DNA of 64,000 nucleotides from Streptomyces sp. YIM 121038 (GCF_006088715.1 NZ_CP030771.1:620001-684000); one strand, 5' to 3'; counted from the stretch's first letter, positions 17,085 through 26,245 are shown. Translations and numbers: made by a program. The notes: generated from the letters alone by a model not told the origin.

Positions 17085-19706
17085 ATGCTCGCTCAGGGCC
17101 ATCTCGTCGCGGACCCCTGCTTCGTGGACGCGCTCGACCGCGTCGACGACGCCGGAAGCCGCTTCGCCCGCACCACGAGCCCGCCGCCCCCGGGCTGGCT
17201 GCGCGCCGAGCGCGGCGGCTGGGTCAATCTGCGCCGCCAGGACGCCCCGCTGCCCCGCCAGGGCTGGAAGATCCACGTGTCGGCCACGGAGGACCGGGCC
17301 GAACACGTCGTCGACACCGCCTGGGACTACTGCGTGCGGCACGGCGTCACCTTCAAGTTCCTGCGCAGCGCGGTCCTGCACCACCAGGTCAACAGCAAGC
17401 AGGCGCCGCGCCCCGCGGGCGGCAAGCTCGTGACCGTCTACCCCGCCGACGAGCCGGACCTGGAGCGGATCCTGACCGGCCTGGCGGCACTCCTGCACGG
17501 CGTCGAGGGGCCGTACGTGCTCAGCGACCTGCGCTGGGGCGAAGGTCCGCTGTACGTGCGCTACGGCGGGTTCGACGCGGCGTACTGCTTCGCGCCGGAC
17601 GGCGAGTACGTCCCGGCGGTCGAGGGCCCGGGCGGCGTCCTGGTGCCCGATGTGCGGGGCACGTCCTTCCGGGTGCCGCCGTGGGTGGAGCCGCCCGCGT
17701 TCCTCGCCCCGCACATCGCCGCGCTCCGCACGGCGGCGCCGGGCGGCTTCCCCTACCGGGTGGAGAAGGCGCTGCACTTCTCGAACGGCGGCGGGGTCTA
17801 CCGGGCCGTCGAGAAGGACTCCGGCCGCCGCGTGGTCCTGCGCGAGGCGCGGCCCCACGCGGGCCTCGACGACCGGGGCACGGACGCCGTGGCCCGCCTG
17901 GACAACGAGGAGGCGATGCTGGAGCGGCTCGCCGGGCTCGACTGCGTGCCGCGCCTGTACGGCCGCACCCGCCACTGGGAACACCACTTCCTCGTCCAGG
18001 AGTTGATCCCGGGAGAGACCCTCCAGGAGGCGATCGGCCGCCGCCATCCGCTGTTCCGGGACGGCGCGGCGGACGATTCGGATCTCGCTCCGGACGGGTC
18101 GGCGCTCGCCGCGTACACCCGCTGGGCGTGCGACGTCGTCGACCGGATCGAACAGGCCGTGGCGCACCTGCACGGGCGCGGCGTCGTCTTCGGGGACCTC
18201 CAGCCCGGCAACGTCATGGTCCGCCCGGACGGCAGCGTGTGCCTCGTCGACTTCGAGACGGCACACGCGGACGGCGACGACGGCGCGCCCGCCCTCGGCA
18301 CGCCCGGGTTCACCGCGCGGTGGGCCCGGTCCGGGCGGTCCGTGGACACGTACGGGCTCGCGGCCCTGACGCTCGCCCTGTTCTGCCCGCTGACGCCGCT
18401 GCTGCGCTTCGACCCGGACAAGCTCGCCCAGCTCACCGCCTGGTGCGAGCTGCGCTTCCCGGTGCCGCGGGGGTTCGGCGCGCGGCTGCGCCGACGGCTG
18501 TCCCCGCCGCCCGGCCACGCGCCGCGGGCCGAGGAGACCGACGCGGCGGACGGATCCCGCTGGCCCGAGGGGCCCGGCGCCGACGGCCTCGCCGCACTCG
18601 CCTCGATGACCGAGGCGATCCTGCTCAGCGCGACACCGGAGCGCGACGACCGGCTCTTTCCCGGCGATGTGCGGCAGTTCGACAACCAGGGCGCGTCCCT
18701 CGCCCACGGCGCGGCGGGCGTCCTGTACGCGCTGCACGTCACCGGCCGCCGTGGGCACCCCGCTTTCGCCGAGCACGTCGACTGGCTGGTGCGGGCGGCC
18801 GGGCGGACCCGCTGGCCGCGTCCCGGCCTGTACGACGGCCTCGCCGGGGTCGCGTACGCCCTGGACCTCCTCGGGCGCGGCGACGCGGCGCGCGAGACGC
18901 TCGCCCGGCTCGACGACGTCGACCTCGGCGGCTGCGGCGCGGGCCTGTTCGGCGGACTCTCGGGCATCGGCCTGGCCCGGCTGCACTTCGGGGACGCGCG
19001 CGCGGCCGAGGCCCTGGGCGAGCGGCTCGCGCGCGTCATCGAGGGCGGCGGCCGGCTGCCGGGCCCCGCGGACGCCGTGGGCCTCATGCACGGCTGGTCG
19101 GGCCCGGCCCTGCTGTTCACCCGGCTGCGCGGGGCGACCGGCGACGACCGGTGGCTGCGGCTCGCCCAGCTCGCGCTGGCCCGCGACCTCGGCCGGTGCG
19201 GGGCGCCGCGCGCGGGCCTGCTCCAGGTCAGGGACGGCCAGCGGTGGCTGCCGACGCTCGACCGGGGCGGCGCCGGGATCGCCCTGGTCCTCGACGCGTA
19301 CCTCACGCACCACGACGACCCGCACTACGCGCGCGTACGGGAGCGCGTGCGGTCCGGCCTGGGGACGGAACTCCTCCTCTCCCCCGGCCTCTTCGACGGT
19401 CAGGCGGGTCTGCTCCACGCCGCGTCCCGCCTGGCCGGCCCGGGCTCCGCAGCGTCGGTACACCTGCGGAGCCTGGGCCTCCACTGCGTGCGCTTCAGGG
19501 GGCGGCGGGCCTTCGCGCTCGACGGCCTCCTGAAGCTCTCGATGGACCTGGCCACCGGCACGGCCGGGGTGCTGCTCGCCGTGCACGGCGCGCTGACGGG
19601 CGAGGCGTGCGCGCCGCTGCCCCTGCTTGAGGCGGCGCCCGTGGGACCGTCGGCGCAGCAGACCGCGGGACCACCGGCGCAGCGGCCCGTGGGGTCACCG
19701 GCGTGA
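17085..19706 (+). CDS. Class III lanthipeptide synthetase LanKC2 (sites intact)
   Basis: An 873-residue LanKC protein. The lyase domain keeps the conserved residues: WKIHVS (Lys62, His64), TFKFLRS (Lys91), NSK (Lys105) and AGGKLVTVYP (Lys114). The kinase domain has FGDLQPGNVMV (Asp371, Asn376) and CLVDFETAH (Asp389). The ATP-lysine position reads VVLREARPH, with Arg instead of Lys. The C-terminal LanC-like domain (GLMHGWSGPALLF, GGAGIALVL) lacks zinc ligands, as expected for class III. It should phosphorylate Ser/Thr of the precursors, eliminate phosphate and cyclise onto Cys. The start has AGGAG upstream. Its stop overlaps the MFS gene by four bases. Confidence 0.92.
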   Translation: MLAQGHLVADPCFVDALDRVDDAGSRFARTTSPPPPGWLRAERGGWVNLRRQDAPLPRQGWKIHVSATEDRAEHVVDTAWDYCVRHGVTFKFLRSAVLHHQVNSKQAPRPAGGKLVTVYPADEPDLERILTGLAALLHGVEGPYVLSDLRWGEGPLYVRYGGFDAAYCFAPDGEYVPAVEGPGGVLVPDVRGTSFRVPPWVEPPAFLAPHIAALRTAAPGGFPYRVEKALHFSNGGGVYRAVEKDSGRRVVLREARPHAGLDDRGTDAVARLDNEEAMLERLAGLDCVPRLYGRTRHWEHHFLVQELIPGETLQEAIGRRHPLFRDGAADDSDLAPDGSALAAYTRWACDVVDRIEQAVAHLHGRGVVFGDLQPGNVMVRPDGSVCLVDFETAHADGDDGAPALGTPGFTARWARSGRSVDTYGLAALTLALFCPLTPLLRFDPDKLAQLTAWCELRFPVPRGFGARLRRRLSPPPGHAPRAEETDAADGSRWPEGPGADGLAALASMTEAILLSATPERDDRLFPGDVRQFDNQGASLAHGAAGVLYALHVTGRRGHPAFAEHVDWLVRAAGRTRWPRPGLYDGLAGVAYALDLLGRGDAARETLARLDDVDLGGCGAGLFGGLSGIGLARLHFGDARAAEALGERLARVIEGGGRLPGPADAVGLMHGWSGPALLFTRLRGATGDDRWLRLAQLALARDLGRCGAPRAGLLQVRDGQRWLPTLDRGGAGIALVLDAYLTHHDDPHYARVRERVRSGLGTELLLSPGLFDGQAGLLHAASRLAGPGSAASVHLRSLGLHCVRFRGRRAFALDGLLKLSMDLATGTAGVLLAVHGALTGEACAPLPLLEAAPVGPSAQQTAGPPAQRPVGSPA

Positions 19707-20986
19707 AGGCCCGTGGGACCACCGGTGTACGGCGGAGGGCTCCTGCCGCGGACTCGCTCCGCCGCAACAGGGACTTCCAACTCCTCTGCGCCGGGCAGGG
19801 CCTGTCCATGCTCGGCTCCGGCGCCTGCGCGGTGGCCCTTCCGCTGCTCGTCCTCCAGGTCACCGGGTCGCCGCTGCGCGTCGGCCTGGTGGAGGCGGTG
19901 TGGACGGGCTCGCTGGCCCTCGCCTGTCTGCCGTCGGGCCCGGTGGCCGACCGGTTCGACCGCCGTACGGTGCTCCTCGTGTGCGACGCGGGCCGCGCGG
20001 TGGCGAGCGCGGCCCTCGCGGCGGCGGTCCTCGCCGGTCTCGCGTCGCTCCCGCTGCTCCTGGTGGCGGGCGCGGTGCTCGGCTTCCTCACGGCGCCGTT
20101 CAACGCCGCCGTCCTGCCGCTCGTCCGCGAGGTCGTGCCGGAGGGCAGGCTGGCCACGGCGCTCGCCGTCAACCAGGTGCGCGGGCAGGCCGCGTACCTC
20201 CTGGGGCCGGTGATCGGGGGCGCCCTCTTCGGCGCGGGGGCGAGCCTTCCGTTCTGGCTCGACAGCGCGTCCTACACGGTCTCGTCCTGCTGTCTGCTCG
20301 CCCTCGGCGTGCGCACCGGCGCTCCCGCCGGGCCGCGCGAGGACTGGTGGCCGTCCTTCACCACCGGGCTGCGCTTCCTGTGGCGGGACCGGCTGCTGCG
20401 CCGTCTGACCCTGGTGGCGTCGGCGCAGAACTTCGCCTTCGACGGGGTGTACCTGGCGGTCGTGGTGACCACCGCGCGCGCGGGGGCGTCCGGCCTGTCG
20501 GTCGGGATGGTCACGGCGGCGTCGGCGGCGGGTGCGATGGCGGGCGTCGTCCTCGCGCCGTCGGCGGGACGGCACCTGGGGCCCTCGACGATCGTGCTGT
20601 CCACCGGCGTGCTGTGCGCGGCCCTGGTCGGCGCGATGGCCCTGGCGCCGGAGGCCACGGCGCTCGCGGCCCTGCTCGCCGGGTGCGCCCTCGCGGTGGC
20701 CGTGTCGGGCTCGGTGCTGACGCTGGCGCGCCTGCTCCACACCCCTGAGCGGTTGCAGGGCCGCGTGAACAGCGCGATGGGCCTGCTCTTCATGGCCACG
20801 CCACCCCTGGGGGCCTCGCTCTCCGGAGCCCTTCTCGACGAACTCCCCGCGCCCGCGGTCTTCCTGGTCTTCGCCGTCCTCCTCGCGGCCCTCGCGGCGG
20901 CGTCGCCGGGGCGGCGGGTGTTCCCCCAGCCCGGCCCGGGAGATGCCGTGGCGGATCGCTCGCGGGCCGGGGCGGCCGCGGACTGA
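19703..20986 (+). CDS. MFS transporter, likely lanthipeptide exporter
   Basis: A 427-residue protein of the major facilitator superfamily with about twelve membrane segments. It has the typical RNRDFQLLCAGQGLSMLGSG opening and the loop motif PVADRFDRRTVLLVCD between helices two and three. It resembles the enterobactin-exporter/multidrug group. The start overlaps the LanKC2 stop (ATGA), so it is translationally coupled and almost surely part of the lanthipeptide operon, most simply as the exporter. Class III loci usually use ABC transporters, so an MFS here is unusual. No leader peptidase gene lies in the locus. Confidence 0.88.
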   Translation: MKARGTTGVRRRAPAADSLRRNRDFQLLCAGQGLSMLGSGACAVALPLLVLQVTGSPLRVGLVEAVWTGSLALACLPSGPVADRFDRRTVLLVCDAGRAVASAALAAAVLAGLASLPLLLVAGAVLGFLTAPFNAAVLPLVREVVPEGRLATALAVNQVRGQAAYLLGPVIGGALFGAGASLPFWLDSASYTVSSCCLLALGVRTGAPAGPREDWWPSFTTGLRFLWRDRLLRRLTLVASAQNFAFDGVYLAVVVTTARAGASGLSVGMVTAASAAGAMAGVVLAPSAGRHLGPSTIVLSTGVLCAALVGAMALAPEATALAALLAGCALAVAVSGSVLTLARLLHTPERLQGRVNSAMGLLFMATPPLGASLSGALLDELPAPAVFLVFAVLLAALAAASPGRRVFPQPGPGDAVADRSRAGAAAD

Positions 20987-20990
20987 CCAC

Positions 20991-22547
20991 TCACTCGGGC
21001 TCGGCCTTGCACTGGGCGCTGGGCGGCTTCCCCTCGGGCCAGGCGAGCTTCTCGAACTGGATGTGCCGCCGGGGGTCGGGCGAAAGCCGCACGATGGCGA
21101 CGGCCTTGTCGTAGGGGGTGCCGTAGCTGTTGAGGCAGATCCAGCCGCTGGCGCCGTTGACCCGCTGGCGGCCGTGGAGCCGTGGCCATGCCGCCGCGAT
21201 GCTGTCCTGCGCGGGCACCTGGTCCTTGGCGACCACCCGGTTGCGGATGCCCGCGATCGCGGTCAGGGCCGAGTCGTGGGCCGTGATGGTGCGCCCGTCC
21301 GCGAGGCCGGTGGGGCCGATGTCGCCGACGGCGGAGTCACGCCGAGCGCTCTTGACGAGCCGGCCGAGCGCGGTGAAGTCGTCGGCCGAACCCCCGGTCG
21401 CGGGCGGGCGTCCGGTGGTCCAGGCGTCCTCGTGGGTGATCGTGGTGTACTCGACGGTCAGCCCGGCGCCGTAGGTGAAGGCGCCCCAGTCCATGGTCGG
21501 GTCGAGGGCGAGGGTGGAGGCTCCCGACACGGTGACCACCCTGAAGGGCCGCGACGCGCAGCCGCGTTTGCCCAGGGCGGCGACCAGATGGCTGAGCGCG
21601 CGCGGACGGCCCGAGAAGTAGACCGTGGTCGCCTTGGAGTCGCAGAGGTTGTTGACCATCTGAACGAAGTCGTTGGCCGTGACCCTGTCCGCGTCGTACT
21701 GCTCGGGAGCGTACGGCGTTCCCTTGGTCTCGGCGCGGAAGGCGGCGCGCAGCGAGCGGGCGTAGAGGTCGCTCTCGGAGGTGTCCTCCACGAGGAAGGT
21801 CTGCGCCGGTTCGACGTGCAGGGAGTGGGTGAGTGCCCGCGCCTGCTCCCGGTTGGAGGGGACGACCTTGGCCAGGCCCGAGTAGCGCCGGGGGTGCCGT
21901 GCGTCGTTCGCGAGGCCGTCGGCGGTGATCGGTCCGCCGACGACCGCGATGCCCTTGCCGTTGGTCAGACGGTCGATGGTCCGCTCGGTCCGCCCGACGC
22001 TGACGTTGAAGCCGAAGACCGCCCGCAGCCGGTGCTCGCGGGACGCCGACATCGCGGCGAGCTGGTCGGTGACCTCTCGCCAACGGGCCATCTCGCGCCC
22101 GGGGTTGGCCAGGACGAGGCGGATCGGCGGCTCTTCCTTGCTCTCGTGGTTGGCCCGGTACTGGGCGAGGTAGGCGCCCTGGACCTCCCGCAGGACCTCG
22201 ATGCGTTCGGCCCGCTGGTCCGCTCCCGGAGTCATCGGGATCATGAGGGCGACGGTCGCGTAGGGCTTGTCGCCGCGGGTGACGCGGTCGTTCTCCGCCT
22301 TGATGCGGGCCGAGACGGGACGGAGCTCGTCGTTGAAGGCGTACGCGCCGTCGGTGACACCTGTGCACTCGTCGTCGTCACCCCGCTTGTCGACCCCGGC
22401 CGCGCAGGAGGTGTCGCTCAGCTCCAGGCCGGCCCACACGCCCAGCGGGACGACGAGCGCGGCCACCAGCAGCCAGTGGACGAACCGCACGACGGGCGGT
22501 TTCGCGGTGTGCCACTGCCACCACCGGCGGAAGGGCATGTCCATCAC
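20991..22547 (-). CDS. Membrane-anchored type-1 periplasmic-binding-protein-like protein
   Basis: A 518-residue protein with a short cytoplasmic N-terminus and one membrane span near residues 23-43 (FVHWLLVAALVVPLGVWAGL), so most of it lies outside the cell. The outer part resembles the two-lobed receptor fold of branched-chain amino-acid binding proteins: VALMIPMTPGADQRAERIEVLREVQGAYLA, IAVVGGPITADGL, TFLVEDTSESDLYARSL and TVYFSGRPRALSHLVAAL fit its repeated strand-helix units. No permease is nearby. The ATPase gene ends six bases upstream on the same strand, so the two form a pair: an outside receptor and an inside ATPase. Its function is unknown; sensing is a reasonable guess. Two Cys pairs may form disulfides. 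Confidence 0.75.
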   Translation of the reverse strand: MMDMPFRRWWQWHTAKPPVVRFVHWLLVAALVVPLGVWAGLELSDTSCAAGVDKRGDDDECTGVTDGAYAFNDELRPVSARIKAENDRVTRGDKPYATVALMIPMTPGADQRAERIEVLREVQGAYLAQYRANHESKEEPPIRLVLANPGREMARWREVTDQLAAMSASREHRLRAVFGFNVSVGRTERTIDRLTNGKGIAVVGGPITADGLANDARHPRRYSGLAKVVPSNREQARALTHSLHVEPAQTFLVEDTSESDLYARSLRAAFRAETKGTPYAPEQYDADRVTANDFVQMVNNLCDSKATTVYFSGRPRALSHLVAALGKRGCASRPFRVVTVSGASTLALDPTMDWGAFTYGAGLTVEYTTITHEDAWTTGRPPATGGSADDFTALGRLVKSARRDSAVGDIGPTGLADGRTITAHDSALTAIAGIRNRVVAKDQVPAQDSIAAAWPRLHGRQRVNGASGWICLNSYGTPYDKAVAIVRLSPDPRRHIQFEKLAWPEGKPPSAQCKAEPE

Positions 22548-22553
22548 ACCACC

Positions 22554-24689
22554 TCACACGACGGGGAGATCGGGGGCCTGTACGCCGTTCACCAGGGCGT
22601 CGATCCAGCCGTCGGCCGCGACGGCGTCGATGTACGCGTTGTACGCCCGGTCGGGTCGCGGGCGGCGGCCGTAGTCCGTGCACAGCGCCTCAAGCGCGGC
22701 CCGTACGAGCACCGCGCGTCGGTCCGCGTGGCCCGACGGAGGAGCGGACGACGGCGCGGACAGCCGCCACACGGACGCGAGCAGCAGCCGGATCGCGGCG
22801 TGCGCCTCGGCCCCGCCCTCCTGCTCGGCACACGCCGGGCACGGCGGCAGTTCGTCGTCGGCCGGTGCGTGCTCGGGCGCGAAGCCGTCGAACGCCTGGG
22901 GTGCGGCCGCGACGAGGTTGAGGTCGCGCAGCCAGTCGGAGGGCGCGCTGCGCAGATAGCGGTGGTGCAGCGCCCGGACGACCACGGAGTCGAACAGGCC
23001 GAGGGCCAGGGCGTGGTGCAGATACCGCGGGTCGTGGCGGACCGAGTCGGCGGCCAGCACGTCACCGGGGTTGTAGTGGCCCGCGAGGCGGGAGTGGATG
23101 TGCGACCAGCGCTCCGGGCCGCCCTCGGTGCGCAGTCGGTGGAGCAGGATCGCGCGCAGCGCCCGGTCGGTGATCAAGGGGGCTCTGCCGTACGTCGGCG
23201 GCCAAGGGCGGTGGTTCCAGTGGGGCCGCTCCAGGGCACCGTCGAGAAGCCGTCTGACCTGGAGGGCGGGCGTGGGCGCGGGGAAGTCCGGCCGGGGCAG
23301 CCGCAGCAGGTCGGCCGCGGCGCCCACCTCCAGCGCGGGCGCGACCGCCAGGGCCTGGTCCCGCTGGAGGGGGTCCGGAAGCAGCTGGTCCAGCAGTCGC
23401 ACGGCGAGCGGGTGCCCGGCGTCCGGGGAGGGCAGCGAAAGGAGTTCGTCCAGGTCGAGCGGGTCGGGGCCCTCGATCCGCTCCACCGCTGTCCCGGTCA
23501 GGAGCAGGGCACTGCCCGTGCGGCCCCCGCTGAGTCTTTCGACGACCGCTGGAAGGGGGGCGGGATAGTCGGTGCCGCTGAACATCGCGCGGATGTGCGG
23601 GTCGCCCACGTGCGGGATCCCGAGGCGCAGCAGCCAGGTGCGGGGTGGGCAGAGCTCGGGGCGGTGCCACGGCGCTTCGACGGTGGTGGGTGTCAGGTCC
23701 GGATCGGAGCCGCGGCCCAGGGAGGACACGAAGACGACGGGGAGCATGGCCCGGCTGTGCCCCGGGCGCTGCCGGGCGAGGCGCGCGTACCGTTCGACGA
23801 ACGGGTCGAGAAGGCGTGTGCGCAGCACGTCGTCCACGTTGTCGAGGAGGATGAGCGCGGGGTGGCGGGTCTTGCGCCCCCAGGGGCCGTAGGCGCCGTC
23901 GATGTCCGCGAGGAGCGCGTCCATCAGATGGGCCTCCGCCACCGCCCGGTCCGGTCCCCGGCGGCGGAACTTCTGGACGAGCAGGAACAGCCGCTGCACC
24001 GCGTCGCCGTTGGCGTCGTCCAGTTGGGAACGCCACCACGCGAGGCGGGGTGCCTGCCCCTTGCGGTCGAAGAGCGTCTCCGAGGCGGCCTGGAGTACGC
24101 CCTCCAGCCCCGGCACGCCCGGGAGCAGCCCCGCCACCACACTGCCCAGCGCGGTGAACCAGTGTCTCAGCAGGGCGTCCCGGACCCTGGGGTCCGGGTG
24201 CCGCGCGGTCAGCAGCTCCCTGAGTTCCCCTTCCGCGGCCGTCAGCTCGGCCGGTGGCACGGGGCCCGCGGTGGCGGCCTCCCGCCGCCACGCGGTCACC
24301 AGCAGCAGCGCGGGAGAGAGCCGGGGGAAGGACAGGGGGCGGCTGTTCCCCTTGGGGGCGGTGGACAGCTCGTAGCACGCCTGGAAGAGGAGGTTGGTGA
24401 CCGGCGAGGCGTTGGCCGAGTCCAGGCGCTCGCGATCCGTCTGACCGGCTGCCGAGTAGGGCGGCCCGGCGAGGTCCACGTGGGCCGTCGGCACATGGGC
24501 GTGGTATCCGGCGTACAGCGCGTCGAGTACGGCTGTCTTGCCTGTCGCCCGGTCGCCGACGATCTCCACGACGGGCGGTCCGTGCGGGAATCTTCGCTTG
24601 GTCCACGGGCCCCCGCCGGGCGGCATCCCCACCATGGCCGGGGCGAGTTCGTCGACCACGGCACTGAGGTGGTACAGATGGCGCCCCAT
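22554..24689 (-). CDS. P-loop ATPase of unknown function paired with a receptor-like protein
   Basis: A protein of about 711 residues. Walker A is VEIVGDRATGKTAVLDALYAGY (near residue 40) and Walker B is PALILLDNVDDVL; together they suggest a STAND/AAA-type NTPase. The Walker B strand ending in Asn-Val-Asp-Asp and the following long helical half resemble signalling NTPases rather than transport ATPases. A CPACAEQ pair (CxxC) appears near the C-terminus. The start at MGRHLYHLSAVV has GGGGGGCGGG upstream; earlier in-frame starts would add a low-quality leader. Six bases separate its stop from the receptor-like gene. I cannot assign a function: defence, stress sensing and secretion control are all possible. 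Confidence 0.75.
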   Translation of the reverse strand: MGRHLYHLSAVVDELAPAMVGMPPGGGPWTKRRFPHGPPVVEIVGDRATGKTAVLDALYAGYHAHVPTAHVDLAGPPYSAAGQTDRERLDSANASPVTNLLFQACYELSTAPKGNSRPLSFPRLSPALLLVTAWRREAATAGPVPPAELTAAEGELRELLTARHPDPRVRDALLRHWFTALGSVVAGLLPGVPGLEGVLQAASETLFDRKGQAPRLAWWRSQLDDANGDAVQRLFLLVQKFRRRGPDRAVAEAHLMDALLADIDGAYGPWGRKTRHPALILLDNVDDVLRTRLLDPFVERYARLARQRPGHSRAMLPVVFVSSLGRGSDPDLTPTTVEAPWHRPELCPPRTWLLRLGIPHVGDPHIRAMFSGTDYPAPLPAVVERLSGGRTGSALLLTGTAVERIEGPDPLDLDELLSLPSPDAGHPLAVRLLDQLLPDPLQRDQALAVAPALEVGAAADLLRLPRPDFPAPTPALQVRRLLDGALERPHWNHRPWPPTYGRAPLITDRALRAILLHRLRTEGGPERWSHIHSRLAGHYNPGDVLAADSVRHDPRYLHHALALGLFDSVVVRALHHRYLRSAPSDWLRDLNLVAAAPQAFDGFAPEHAPADDELPPCPACAEQEGGAEAHAAIRLLLASVWRLSAPSSAPPSGHADRRAVLVRAALEALCTDYGRRPRPDRAYNAYIDAVAADGWIDALVNGVQAPDLPVV

Positions 24690-24880
24690 CCCGCCCCCCG
24701 GCGCTCTCTTCCCCGTCGGCCCCGGTGTGCCCGCACCCGCTGCCGGACCGGCCGTGGCTGTGTGGAGAGAGACGATAGGGCAGCTTGCACGGCGCGACAA
24801 CAACTGTCCGGCACGGTCTTGGGTCCGGTCCGTGCCACGCTGGGCGGACCGAATCACCCGCAGCTCAGGAGGACAGGCCC

Positions 24881-25333
24881 ATGGCGAGGGAATCGGACCG
24901 GCGGATGCTGCGTACCGCGCTGGAGGAGGCTCGCTCGGGTCTGGCCGAGGGCGGCATCCCGATCGGCGCGGCCTTGTACGCACCGGACGGGTCCACCCTG
25001 CTCGGCCGCGGTCACAACCGGCGCGTGCAGGACGGCGATCCGTCGACGCACGCGGAGACCGCCGCCTTCCGGTCGGCCGGGCGGCAGCGGACGTACCGCG
25101 GTACGACGATGGCGACGACGCTCTCGCCCTGCTGGTACTGCAGCGGCCTGGTCCGGCAGTTCGGGATCTCGCGGGTCGTCGTCGGCGAGGCGCGGACGTT
25201 CCGGGGCGGGCACGGCTGGCTGGCCGAGCACGGCGTGGAGGTCGTGGTCCTGGACGACCCCGAGTGCGTCGCCCTGATGACCGACTTCACGGAGGCCCAC
25301 CCGGAGCTGTGGCGGGAGGACATCGGGGCGTAG
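24881..25333 (+). CDS. Cytosine deaminase (fungal FCY1-like)
   Basis: A 150-residue zinc deaminase. The active site has THAETAAF (zinc His and catalytic Glu) and TTLSPCWYCSGL (two zinc Cys). The whole length resembles yeast cytosine deaminase: GGIPIGAALYAPDGSTLLGRGHN near the start and VVVLDDPECVALMTDF plus a terminal WREDIGA. It should convert cytosine to uracil, and may accept similar pyrimidines. A clear AGGAGG Shine-Dalgarno supports the start. It is divergent from the P-loop ATPase and stands alone; no cytosine permease is nearby. Confidence 0.9.
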   Translation: MARESDRRMLRTALEEARSGLAEGGIPIGAALYAPDGSTLLGRGHNRRVQDGDPSTHAETAAFRSAGRQRTYRGTTMATTLSPCWYCSGLVRQFGISRVVVGEARTFRGGHGWLAEHGVEVVVLDDPECVALMTDFTEAHPELWREDIGA

Positions 25334-25403
25334 GGAAGGACGCGGGGCGCGTACCCGCGCGCAGTCCCGCCTCCGCCTCTCCCGGGTCCGTCGGTTCGCT
25401 CCC

Positions 25404-25982
25404 TCAGTGCCCGGCCGGTGTCACGTGGGCCCGTTCCCCCTGCGGGCCGAACAGGGCGAGCAGTTCGGCGGGGCTGCTGTCGGCGCTGCCGATCCAGTGC
25501 GGTACGCGGGTGTCGAACTCGGCGGCCTCGCCGGGGCCGAAGCGGTGTTCGTGGTCGCCGAGCACGAACCTGACGTGCCCGTTGAGGACGTAGAACCACT
25601 CGTACCCCTCATGGGACTGCAACGTCACGGCCGGTGCGCGGTCCGCGGGCGGATAGACCACCTTGTAGGCCTGGATGCCGCCCGCGCGTCTGGTCAGGGG
25701 CACGAGCACGAGGCCGGATCGCCGCACCGGCCGCAGGTGCACGCGCGGGTCGCCGGTGGGCGGCGCGGCGACCAGGTCGTCGAGCGGGACGCCGTGCGCC
25801 CGGGCCAGTGGCAGGAGCTGTTCCAGGGTGGGGCGGAGCCTGCCGTTCTCCAGGCGGGACAGGGTGCTCGCCGTCAGGCCGGTCTCGGTCGCCAGCGCCG
25901 CGAGCGTGGTGTCGCGCGCCCGGCGCAGGGCGCGCAGCCGCGGCCCGACTCCGGCCAGCACGTCTTCCGTGGGGGTGTCCAT
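25404..25982 (-). CDS. XRE-family regulator with C-terminal cupin domain
   Basis: A 192-residue protein. The N-terminal helix-turn-helix is of XRE type (LRALRRARDTTLAALATETGLTASTLSRLENGRLRPTL). The C-terminal half is a cupin (VTLQSHEGYEWFYVLNGHVRFVLGDHEHRFGPGEAAEFDTRVPHWI), with metal-binding His/Glu in the usual places. Such proteins bind a small ligand through the cupin and repress nearby genes. The start MDTPTEDV was chosen to give the normal family length. It is divergent from the methyltransferase gene, so it may control the methyltransferase/DinB pair. Confidence 0.9.
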   Translation of the reverse strand: MDTPTEDVLAGVGPRLRALRRARDTTLAALATETGLTASTLSRLENGRLRPTLEQLLPLARAHGVPLDDLVAAPPTGDPRVHLRPVRRSGLVLVPLTRRAGGIQAYKVVYPPADRAPAVTLQSHEGYEWFYVLNGHVRFVLGDHEHRFGPGEAAEFDTRVPHWIGSADSSPAELLALFGPQGERAHVTPAGH

Positions 25983-26187
25983 GCCGCCTGATGATGCGGA
26001 TCCGCAACTTTTCTTGCAAGGGCGGAAAGGCCCTGGCGATGCTGGCGGCACAGCGCAGGAACCGAGGGCGCCGAGGCGCGGACGCGGCGGACGACTCGTA
26101 CGACTGCGGCAGCTCAGCCGCTCGGCCGGCTCCGGCGGCCCCGCCCCGGGCAGCTAGGACGGCTCGAATGACACGAAGCTCAGACGC

Positions 26188-26230
26188 CTCGGACGGCTCG
26201 GACAGCTCGGATAGCTCGGACAGCTCGGAC
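26188..26230. repeat. Tandem nine-base repeats, about five copies
   Basis: Almost five head-to-tail copies of ctcggacag and close variants (ctcggacgg, ctcggatag). They lie just upstream of the methyltransferase gene, in the region shared with the divergent XRE-cupin regulator. They may be a multi-copy operator or a simple replication-slippage tract. Confidence 0.6.
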
Positions 26231-26245
26231 GAAAGGGCACCCCTG

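Noticed and set aside
14133..19706. The two LanKC genes considered as one broken or duplicated gene of no consequence
   Set aside because: Both are full length with separate starts and ribosome sites, and they frame two intact precursors. Differences fall on catalytic residues, which suggests a change of role rather than decay.
20943..25277. Very long open frame on the plus strand opposite the receptor-like and ATPase genes
   Set aside because: It is a shadow of high third-position GC. The minus-strand frames carry a membrane span, Walker motifs and binding-protein-like patterns; the plus reading has no domain.
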